A DNA stretch of 5,272 nucleotides, from positions 1 to 5,272 of the forward strand of contig CAUBHZ010000156.1 in NCBI GenBank assembly GCA_958435885.1. The letters are read 5' to 3'. The stretch's first letter is position 1. Each line of letters starts with the position of its first letter. The notes beneath the pieces were generated by a model. The model searched no databases and was not told the DNA's origin. It saw only the letters and a list, made by a program, of their open reading frames with translations. This document shows positions 1 through 5,272 of the stretch, one piece after another. Made by a program: the position numbers and the translations under genes. This stretch comes from an uncultured Intestinimonas sp. (GTDB lineage: Bacteria > Bacillota_A > Clostridia > Oscillospirales > Oscillospiraceae).

Positions 1-107
1 ACGGCCCCATTCTCCAGGGCCTGAACGCCCCCATCAACGACCTCTCCCGCGGCTGTGACGCCGAGGAGGTCTACAACATGGCCATCATCACCGCCGGCCT
101 GAAGTAA
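1..107 (+). CDS. pta: Phosphate acetyltransferase, C-terminal end (partial)
   Basis: This is the 3' end of a gene that begins outside the window. The reading frame has 34 full codons from base 3 and a TAA stop at 105-107. The peptide contains [18 protein letters not shown] followed by [16 protein letters not shown]. The block 'GP(I/V)LQG…P(I/V)NDLSRGC…IT' is the characteristic C-terminus of phosphate acetyltransferases, which interconvert acetyl-CoA and acetyl phosphate in the cytoplasm; with acetate kinase this yields ATP and acetate. The related phosphate butyryltransferases do not carry the NDLSRGC tail as far as I recall. The gene converges on the SLH-protein gene and is followed 26 bases later by its own terminator. 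If acetate kinase is linked, it must therefore lie upstream, outside the window. Only the tail is visible, so the catalytic core cannot be checked. Confidence 0.87.
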   Translation, partial: GPILQGLNAPINDLSRGCDAEEVYNMAIITAGLK

Positions 108-133
108 TTTTACCCCCAAAAGCGAACAAGCAG

Positions 134-166
134 AGCCCGCCCCGGAAAAACCGGGGCGGGCTTTTT
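134..166 (+). terminator. Intrinsic terminator of pta
   Basis: There is a perfect 12-bp GC-rich inverted repeat, AGCCCGCCCCGG (134-145) and CCGGGGCGGGCT (151-162), around an AAAAA loop. It is followed directly by a T run (162-166). It lies 26 bases after the pta stop. Read on the minus strand, the stem is not followed by a T run, so it looks one-directional and serves the plus-strand gene. Confidence 0.93.
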
Positions 167-180
167 GCGTGCGGTGACAG

Positions 181-219
181 AAAAAGCCGGGCTCCCGCAT
201 CAGACGGGAGCCCGGCTTT
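181..219 (-). terminator. Intrinsic terminator of the SLH-protein gene
   Basis: A perfect 15-bp inverted repeat (183-197 with 205-219) surrounds a 7-base loop. On the minus strand the stem runs into TTTTTCTG (T run at 181-185). The stem begins only 6 bases after the stop codon of the minus-strand SLH gene, so this is clearly that gene's terminator. On the plus strand the stem is followed only by TTTGATTGATT, so any action in the opposite direction would be weak. Confidence 0.93.
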
Positions 220-225
220 GATTGA

Positions 226-2571
226 TTACTGGCGAAGGATGACGGTGGCCTGGAAGATAGTGCCGCTGTAGGAGCCGTTGACCTCGATGATGTTGCCGCT
301 GTCCAGATCGCGGAGGACCAGGGACTTGCCGGTGGAGGCGTTGAGGATGACGGCGGAGGAGGGGACGGACACGGTGACGATATCCTCACCGCCGGTGTCG
401 GTGGCGGCCCGGAGGTAGATGATGTCCTCGGCGTAGTCCACGTAGAGGATGGTGCCCGAGACCTTGTTGCCGGAGTTGACGGCCTGCTGGATCTCGATGG
501 CCACCACCTGGTCGCCGTTGACGGCCAGACCCAGCTTGTAGCCGGGCTTCAGGGAGGAGAGGGCCACCTCCTTGTTGTTCTGGGTGACGGAGATGGTGCT
601 GTCCACGGTGTAGGACACCTTTTCGCCGTCGGAGAGGAGCATCTCCAGGGTGTAGCCGCTCTTCTCCTGGATGATGCGCTCCACGGTGCCGGTGAGGTTC
701 ACGTTCTGGGTGGTGGCCTTGATGCGGGTCACCGCGCCGTAGCGGATGGTGAACTCCACCACGTCGCCCACCCGGAGCTTATCCACGGTGGAGTCCTCCT
801 CATCCCGCTCCACGGTGGGGGGATCGGACAGGTCCACCTTGAAGCTGGCCTTGGTGCCGTCCTTCTGGGTGATGACGAAGGTGATGGTGGTGTCGGTGCC
901 GGAGCCGAAGGTCCGCTCACTGATGGTGCCCTCGGCGGTGGTGGAGCTGGGATAGGCCTGGATCATGGTGGCGTCGTCGCTCTCGTTGAGGAGGATGGTG
1001 ACGAAGTCGTTCTTGTCCAGGTCCCGCAGGCGGGTGGTCTTGCCGTTGTAGGTGATGACGGCGGCGGAGGTGACGTCATAGGTGGCGGTGCGGTTGTTGG
1101 ACAGGCGGGTGATGGTGATGGTGCTGTCGGAGGAGTCCACCGACTTGATGACGCCCTGGACGTAGTTGGACTTGGTGTCCACCGAGACGGACTGGACGGA
1201 GGAGTCTTCGTCCAGCAGGCGGAGGACCACATAGCTGTCCTTGAGGCTGGTGCTCAGGGCGTCCACCAGGCCGTCCACAGTGGTAGTGGCGCCGGAGGGA
1301 ACGGTGTAGGTGCGGGTGACGCCGTCGAAGCCGATGAGCTGGACGGTGGCGGAGGTGGAGCTGGTGGAAGCCCTGGTGTAGTTGGAGAGGATGCCCTCCA
1401 CGGTGGAGGTGCCGCCGGTGAACTGGATGGCCACCAGACGGCCCTGGTCGTCCAGCTTGCACACGGCGGTGGTGTAGTTGGCGCCGGAGTCCACGATGGA
1501 GGAGTCACCGGTGGTCTTGTTGCCGATCTGGACCTGGGTGAAGCGGTCCATGGTGAGGATACGGCCGGTGCCGTTCACAGTGACGGCCACATTCTTGCCG
1601 TCGATGCCGTTGACGGTGGCGGTGAAGGTCTCCAGCTCGGCGCTGACCCGGACGGCGAAGGGGGTGCCGGAGCTGTCCAGGCAGACCCGGGCGTGGCGGC
1701 CGTTCTTCAGGGCGGAGGAGGTGGACTCCATGTTGTTCTCATAGATCTTCACGTTGGCAGGCAGGGTGATGGTGCCGATGGCGGCGCCGGTGAGGTCGCT
1801 GTTCAGGGAGAGCTGGATGGTGCCGTTGGTCTCGGTGGTGGAGGAGATGACGCCCTGCCGGAAGGCGTAGTCGGTGTAGGCGGGCAGGTCGGGGGAGGTG
1901 CCGTGGGCCTGCATGTAGGCGATGGCCCGGGTGAGCATGGTGGCCATGACGGCCCGGGTGACGTTGAGCTTGGGGCTGAAGTCGTTGAACTGGTCGCCCT
2001 CCACGATGCCGTAGACGTGGAGCAGGTACACCGAGGGCTTGGCGTCGGAGGCGATGGAGGAGGCGTCGTCAAAGGTCAGGGGGTAGGAGGTGAGCCGGTC
2101 GGCCATGGGTCCCAGCTGCATGGCCCGGACCAGGTAGACCGCCAGGTCCTCCTTCTCGATGGGTTTGGTGAGGGCGCCGGACTGGTAGAGGCTCTTCAGG
2201 TCGGCGGAGGTGAGGATGCCGGTGGCCAGACAGACGGCGAACTCCTGGTAGAACCAGGTCTGCTCGTTGTTGAGGGTGGTCTTCACCGTGTCGTAGTAGT
2301 CGGTGGCGATATCCATGGTGGTGCTGGAGTCCAGGCCGATGGCGCGGGCGCACAGGGCCAGGGCCTCGGCGGTGGTGAGCTGGTTCTCCGGCTTGAAGTT
2401 GCCGTCCTCATAGCCCTTGAACATCCCGGCGGCCGTCATGGCCTCGATGTAGCTCTTGGCCCAGTGTTTCTGGATATCGGGGAAGGTGGTGGCGGCGGAC
2501 GCAGGCAGAATGGTCGCGGTAAGGACCATGACCAGCGCCAGCAGGCCGGAGAGCAGTCGTTTCACTTTCAT
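226..2571 (-). CDS. SLH-domain cell-surface protein with tandem beta-type modules
   Basis: The predicted product is a 781-residue exported protein held on the cell wall. Residues 1-26 are a typical signal peptide: MKVKR, a hydrophobic stretch, then a likely cut after Ala-Ser-Ala (24-26). Three SLH domains follow, at about 29-80 (starting FPDIQKHWAKSYIEA), 91-153 (degenerate) and 163-220. SLH domains usually bind pyruvylated secondary wall polymers non-covalently. The rest, from about residue 239 to the end, is a series of roughly seven divergent 75-80-residue modules rich in Thr, Ser and Val, probably beta-sheet. There is no sortase motif, C-terminal membrane segment or enzyme motif that I recognise, so the role (structural S-layer component, adhesin or other) is open. 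I chose ATG 2571 because GGAGGT lies 7 bases upstream and the signal peptide then starts correctly; an in-frame ATG at 2619 would add 16 residues before it. The gene has its own promoter and terminator. The SLH call is firm, the function unknown. Confidence 0.88.
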   Translation of the reverse strand: MKVKRLLSGLLALVMVLTATILPASAATTFPDIQKHWAKSYIEAMTAAGMFKGYEDGNFKPENQLTTAEALALCARAIGLDSSTTMDIATDYYDTVKTTLNNEQTWFYQEFAVCLATGILTSADLKSLYQSGALTKPIEKEDLAVYLVRAMQLGPMADRLTSYPLTFDDASSIASDAKPSVYLLHVYGIVEGDQFNDFSPKLNVTRAVMATMLTRAIAYMQAHGTSPDLPAYTDYAFRQGVISSTTETNGTIQLSLNSDLTGAAIGTITLPANVKIYENNMESTSSALKNGRHARVCLDSSGTPFAVRVSAELETFTATVNGIDGKNVAVTVNGTGRILTMDRFTQVQIGNKTTGDSSIVDSGANYTTAVCKLDDQGRLVAIQFTGGTSTVEGILSNYTRASTSSTSATVQLIGFDGVTRTYTVPSGATTTVDGLVDALSTSLKDSYVVLRLLDEDSSVQSVSVDTKSNYVQGVIKSVDSSDSTITITRLSNNRTATYDVTSAAVITYNGKTTRLRDLDKNDFVTILLNESDDATMIQAYPSSTTAEGTISERTFGSGTDTTITFVITQKDGTKASFKVDLSDPPTVERDEEDSTVDKLRVGDVVEFTIRYGAVTRIKATTQNVNLTGTVERIIQEKSGYTLEMLLSDGEKVSYTVDSTISVTQNNKEVALSSLKPGYKLGLAVNGDQVVAIEIQQAVNSGNKVSGTILYVDYAEDIIYLRAATDTGGEDIVTVSVPSSAVILNASTGKSLVLRDLDSGNIIEVNGSYSGTIFQATVILRQ
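229..1857 (-). repeat. About seven divergent tandem protein modules (75-80 aa each)
   Basis: Inside the SLH protein, residues 239-781 fall into modules starting near residues 239, 315, 392, 472, 547, 626 and 703. Each opens with a (Q/E)G(V/T/I)I-like strand: QGVISS, EGILSN, QGVIKS, EGTISE, TGTVER, SGTILY; the second module is the least clear (FTATVNG). Each then has an alternating hydrophobic strand, a Tyr-x-Val-type strand, often an N-G-K/L-x-D-L segment (for example YNGKTTRLRDLDKNDFV), and a closing strand ending in (V/I)xxI. The opening glycines at 240, 393, 473, 548, 628 and 706 keep a 75-80-residue period. The repeats are at protein level only; I see no long DNA-level identity, so they are old duplications. 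The fold is inferred, not recognised. Confidence 0.68.
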
Positions 2572-2578
2572 GCGTGAC

Positions 2579-2584
2579 ACCTCC
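2579..2584 (-). promoter_or_regulatory. Ribosome binding site of the SLH-protein gene
   Basis: GGAGGT on the minus strand ends 7 bases before ATG 2571. This near-perfect Shine-Dalgarno sequence decides the start: an in-frame ATG at 2586-2584 overlaps it and the one at 2619 lies far upstream of it. Confidence 0.88.
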
Positions 2585-2634
2585 ATGGGCATTTGGTGGT
2601 CGGCCGGAGCGGTCGACATAAGCTTCTATCATCC

Positions 2635-2663
2635 AGTATACCGTCCGCTGGGGAAAAAAGCAA
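2635..2663 (-). promoter_or_regulatory. Probable sigma-A-type promoter of the SLH-protein gene
   Basis: On the minus strand TTGCTT (2658-2663) and TATACT (2635-2640) are separated by exactly 17 bases. Each box differs from the housekeeping consensus (TTGACA, TATAAT) at one or two positions. Transcription would start near 2628, giving an untranslated leader of roughly 57 bases before ATG 2571. The promoter sits in the 132-base gap after metH, which is visibly more AT-rich than the genes around it. I see no obvious operator or riboswitch in the leader. Confidence 0.72.
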
Positions 2664-2703
2664 CTGGAAGTATGTCGGTTTCCACAAAAACCCACGGGGG
2701 AGA

Positions 2704-5085
2704 TCAGCCGGCTTCGGTGACACCGTCGGCATAGCGCACGTCGCTCATGGCGTCCCTGCCGTAGAAGTCGGCGCCCATCCGCCGGGCGTAATCCTCCGTC
2801 AGGACGGCGCCCCCCACCATGACCCTGCACCAGGGCGCCTCCCGGCGGAGGAGGCCGATGGTCTCCTCCATGGCGCCCACGGTGGTGGTCATGAGGGCGG
2901 AGAGGCCGCAGAAGGCGGCGTGCTCCCGGACCACGGCGTCGGTCACAGCCCGGGGGGAGACGTCCTTCCCCAGGTCCACCACCTGGTAGCCGTAGTTCTC
3001 CAGCAGCACCTTGACGATGTTCTTGCCGATGTCGTGGACGTCCCCCTTCACGGTGGAGAGGACCACCTTGGCCTTGGCGGCGGGGCGCTCCCCCTCACGG
3101 GTCATAGCGCCCCGGAGGAGCTCAAAGACGGCCTTGGCCGCCTCGGCGCTCATGAGGAGCTGGGGGAGGTAGAGCTTGCCTGTCTCGAAGGCGGCGCCCA
3201 CCCGGTCCAGGGCGGGGATGAGGCCGCCGTCGATGAGCTCCATGGGGGCTTTGCCCCCGTCCAGGGCCGCCTGGGCGGCGGCCACGGCGCTCTCCTTGAG
3301 GCCACGCTCCACGGCGGCGCCCAGGTCCATGCCGGCGGCAGGGGCGGCGGGCGTGGGGGCGGGAGCGGTCTCCCCGGCCATGGCGGCAATGTAGTCCTGG
3401 CAGTTGGGGTCCAGGCCCTTCAGGGCGCAGTAGGCCCGGAGGGCGTCGGTCATGGGGGCGGAGTTGGGGTTCAGAATGGCGGCGGACAGGCCGTGCTCCA
3501 GGGCCAGCAGGAAGAAGGCGGAGTTGACCGCCTCCCGCCGGGGCAGGCCGAAGGACACGTTGGACACCCCCAGGCTGGTGCGGCAGCCCAGCTCCCGGGT
3601 GATGCACTCCACCGTCTCCAGTGTGACGGCGGCGGCGCTCTGGTCGGCGCTGATGGTGAGGGCCAGGGGGTCGAAGATCAGGTCCTCTTTGGGAATGCCG
3701 TAGCTGGCGGCGGTGTCGATGATCTTCTGGGCGATGGCCACCCGCTCTCCGGCGGTGGCGGGGATGCCCTTTTCATCCAGGGTGAGGGCGATGGCGGTGC
3801 CGCCGTATTTCTTTAAGAGGGGGAAGACGGCGGCCATGCTCTCGGCCTTGCCGCTCACCGAGTTCACCAGGGGACGGCCGTTGTAGCAGCGCATGGCGGC
3901 GGCCATGGCCTCCGGGTGGTTGGTGTCAATCTGGAGGGGGAGGTCGGTGACGGCCTGGAGCTCCTCCACCGTCTGAGGCAGGAGGGCGGGCTCGTCCACC
4001 TCGGGGAGGCCCACGTTCACGTCCAGCACCTGGGCGCCCTTCTCCTGCTGCTCGATGGCCAGCCGGAGAACGTAGTCCATATCCCCCGACCGAAGGGCCT
4101 CCTTGAGGCGGGGCTTGCCGGTGGGGTTGATGCGCTCGCCGATGAGCACGGGCTTCTCCCCGAAGACCACGGTGCGGGCGTAGGAGGACACCCAGGTCCG
4201 GTGCTTGGGTATCACCGGCAGGGCGGGCAGGTCCCGGCAGGCCGCCGCTAGGGCCCGGATGTGCTCGGGGGTGGTGCCGCAACAGCCTCCCGCCACCCGG
4301 AGACCGGCCCTGACCAGCTCCGCCATGGCGGCGGAAAATTCCTCAGGACCCACCCGGAAGTGGGTGCAGCCGTCCACGCACTCAGGGAGACCGGCGTTGG
4401 GCTGGATGAGCACGGGGAGGGAGGTGAGGCTGAGCAGCTCCGGGAAGAGGGCGGCCATCTGCTCGGGACCCAGGCCGCAGTTGAGGCCGATGGCGTCCAC
4501 CCCCAGGCCCTCCAGCAGGGCCACGGCGGAGGAGAGGTCGCCGCCGGTGAGCATCCGCCCGGTCTGATCCAGCACCACCGAGACGAAGATGGGCAGATCG
4601 CAGTTCTCCTTGGCGGCCAGGACGGCGGCCTTGGCCTCGTAGAGGTCGCTCATGGTCTCGATGAGCACCAGGTCGGCCCCGGCGGCGGCGCCCGCCCGGA
4701 CGGCGGGGGCGTAGGCGGCCACCGCCTCCTCAAAGGGCAGGTCCCCCATGGGCCGCAGCAGACGGCCGGTGGGACCCAGGTCCAGTGCCACAAAGCCCCT
4801 GCCGTGCTCCGTCACGGCCTCCCGGGCCAGGGACACGGCGGCGGTGACGATCTCCTCCACCGGATGGCCGGAGAGCTTGACGGCGTTGGCGCCGAAGGTG
4901 TTGGTGGTGACGATGTCGGCTCCGGCGGCCAGGTACTGGGCGTGGACGGCCCGAACGGCGTCGGGCCGCTCCAGGTTCCACAGCTCCGGCTCATAGCCGG
5001 CGGGGAGGCCGGCGGCCTGGAGCATGGTGCCCATGCCGCCGTCGAAAATGAGCACCCGGCGGGAGAGTTCTTCTCTGATGTTCAT
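2704..5085 (-). CDS. metH: Cobalamin-dependent methionine synthase lacking the reactivation domain
   Basis: The product transfers the methyl group of 5-methyl-tetrahydrofolate via cobalamin to homocysteine, making methionine in the cytoplasm. Domains in order in the 793 residues: homocysteine/zinc domain (about 1-290) with DGGMGTMLQ near 15-23 and zinc ligands Cys203 (GLNC) and Cys268-Cys269 (GGCCGT); pterin-binding barrel (about 310-565) with IGERINPTG, LDVNVG, Asp387 and Asn408, FDP (471-473) and SNVSFGLP; an Ala/Pro-rich linker (573-585); the cobalamin cap helices (about 585-660, with Phe633 and Leu640 probably facing the cobalamin); and the Rossmann cobalamin domain with DVHDIG (682-687, His684 the axial ligand), Ser729-x-Leu731 and Gly758-Gly759. 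It ends there: the roughly 330-residue AdoMet reactivation domain of E. coli-type MetH is absent, as in the Thermotoga enzyme. All catalytic residues I can check are present. ATG 5085 has AAAGGAG 7 bases upstream and an in-frame TAA at 5098-5100, so no earlier start is possible. The gene directly upstream seems to supply the missing domain. Confidence 0.95.
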   Translation of the reverse strand: MNIREELSRRVLIFDGGMGTMLQAAGLPAGYEPELWNLERPDAVRAVHAQYLAAGADIVTTNTFGANAVKLSGHPVEEIVTAAVSLAREAVTEHGRGFVALDLGPTGRLLRPMGDLPFEEAVAAYAPAVRAGAAAGADLVLIETMSDLYEAKAAVLAAKENCDLPIFVSVVLDQTGRMLTGGDLSSAVALLEGLGVDAIGLNCGLGPEQMAALFPELLSLTSLPVLIQPNAGLPECVDGCTHFRVGPEEFSAAMAELVRAGLRVAGGCCGTTPEHIRALAAACRDLPALPVIPKHRTWVSSYARTVVFGEKPVLIGERINPTGKPRLKEALRSGDMDYVLRLAIEQQEKGAQVLDVNVGLPEVDEPALLPQTVEELQAVTDLPLQIDTNHPEAMAAAMRCYNGRPLVNSVSGKAESMAAVFPLLKKYGGTAIALTLDEKGIPATAGERVAIAQKIIDTAASYGIPKEDLIFDPLALTISADQSAAAVTLETVECITRELGCRTSLGVSNVSFGLPRREAVNSAFFLLALEHGLSAAILNPNSAPMTDALRAYCALKGLDPNCQDYIAAMAGETAPAPTPAAPAAGMDLGAAVERGLKESAVAAAQAALDGGKAPMELIDGGLIPALDRVGAAFETGKLYLPQLLMSAEAAKAVFELLRGAMTREGERPAAKAKVVLSTVKGDVHDIGKNIVKVLLENYGYQVVDLGKDVSPRAVTDAVVREHAAFCGLSALMTTTVGAMEETIGLLRREAPWCRVMVGGAVLTEDYARRMGADFYGRDAMSDVRYADGVTEAG

Positions 5086-5092
5086 GGGTGGA

Positions 5093-5099
5093 CTCCTTT
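5093..5099 (-). promoter_or_regulatory. Ribosome binding site of metH
   Basis: AAAGGAG on the minus strand lies 7 bases before the metH ATG. It sits in the 36-base gap after the upstream gene's stop, so metH is translated independently within the shared transcript. The gap shows no terminator and no convincing promoter. Confidence 0.85.
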
Positions 5100-5121
5100 A
5101 TCTATCAAATGGTATGGGTGC

Positions 5122-5272
5122 TCAGCCCTTCCGGAAGGCGCAGTCGGTCTTGCCGCAGGCGGCGCAGCCGGTGGGGGGGCACCAGGGGGTGGGGGAGAGC
5201 CCCACCACGGCGGTGACCGACTTGGTGGGGGTGAGCATCATGGTCTCGGTGGCGGTGAGGCCAATGCGCTTG
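5122..5272 (-). CDS. Probable methionine synthase reactivation subunit, C-terminal end (partial)
   Basis: This is the 3' end of a gene that starts beyond the right edge; 49 codons and a TGA stop (5122-5124) are visible. The peptide begins KRIGLTATETMMLTPTKSV, continues with TAVVGLSPTPW, and ends in a cysteine-rich tail, C-x4-C-x2-C-x4-C, followed by AFRKG. The pattern 'R(I)…LT…S-x-M-x-x-P-x-x-S-V-x-(A/G)' resembles the end of the AdoMet-binding reactivation domain of MetH. Stand-alone clostridial versions often finish with a Cys-rich tail and a basic end, as far as I recall. Its place 36 bases before a MetH lacking exactly this domain strongly supports the call. Such proteins would bind the MetH cobalamin domain and reductively methylate inactive cob(II)alamin using S-adenosylmethionine. 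The core of the domain is not in view, so the identification rests on a short tail plus context. Confidence 0.75.
   Translation of the reverse strand, partial: KRIGLTATETMMLTPTKSVTAVVGLSPTPWCPPTGCAACGKTDCAFRKG

Noticed and set aside
1693..2577. A 294-codon plus-strand open frame, antisense to the SLH gene
   Set aside because: Its product is a low-complexity Gly/Val/Asp/His mix typical of antisense GC-rich frames, and it overlaps the signal peptide and SLH coding region on the other strand.
2569..2619. An upstream in-frame start for the SLH protein (ATG at 2619, adding 16 residues)
   Set aside because: It would put 16 polar residues before the signal peptide and has no good ribosome binding site; ATG 2571 has GGAGGT at ideal spacing.
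2612..2625. SalI (GTCGAC) and HindIII (AAGCTT) sites within 14 bases, resembling a cloning linker
   Set aside because: They lie in a natural leader just downstream of a plausible promoter, and nothing vector-like surrounds them. Coincidence is the simplest explanation.
2677..2700. Weak hairpins after the metH stop (a 5-bp GGTTT/AAACC stem, and CCC/GGG followed by five T on the minus strand)
   Set aside because: Stems of 3-5 bp are too weak to call a terminator, and the two options exclude each other.
2593..3816. A 407-codon open frame on the plus strand, antisense to metH
   Set aside because: It is a Gly/Val/His-rich shadow of the GC-rich metH codons with no recognisable domain. The opposite strand encodes a complete, motif-perfect MetH.
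5086..5121. A possible separate promoter for metH in the 36-base gap
   Set aside because: There is too little room for a promoter plus leader, and no paired -35/-10 boxes are visible; co-transcription with the upstream gene fits better.

Overview
The window is ordinary-looking, GC-rich bacterial chromosome. The codons are strongly GC-biased, yet the gene content points to the Bacillota: an S-layer-homology (SLH) cell-surface protein, GGAGG ribosome binding sites, and a cobalamin-dependent methionine synthase whose reactivation domain is a separate gene. My best guess is a high-GC gut-type clostridium of the Oscillospiraceae (Flavonifractor/Oscillibacter-like). This is inferred from protein style only.

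Layout, left to right. Bases 1-107 hold the last 34 codons of a plus-strand phosphate acetyltransferase gene (pta). Bases 108-225 are a short convergent intergenic region with two strong intrinsic terminators, one per direction. Bases 226-2571 (minus) encode a 781-residue exported protein with a signal peptide, three SLH domains and about seven divergent tandem modules of 75-80 residues. Bases 2572-2703 hold its ribosome binding site and a good sigma-A-type promoter (TTGCTT, 17 bp, TATACT). Bases 2704-5085 (minus) encode a 793-residue MetH with homocysteine, folate and cobalamin domains but no reactivation domain. Bases 5122-5272 (minus) are the 3' end of a gene just upstream of metH, which I read as the missing reactivation subunit.

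The last two genes form one functional unit. MetH moves a methyl group from methyl-tetrahydrofolate through cobalamin to homocysteine, and the upstream product would repair oxidised cobalamin using S-adenosylmethionine and an electron donor. They are 36 bases apart and almost certainly co-transcribed. The SLH protein has its own promoter and terminator and is probably an independent unit. pta belongs to acetate/acetyl-CoA metabolism and is only seen at its tail.

I found no RNA genes, CRISPR arrays, mobile elements or riboswitches, and no convincing new system. The points most worth a second look are the split methionine synthase with a cysteine-rich tail on its partner, and the repeat architecture of the SLH protein.
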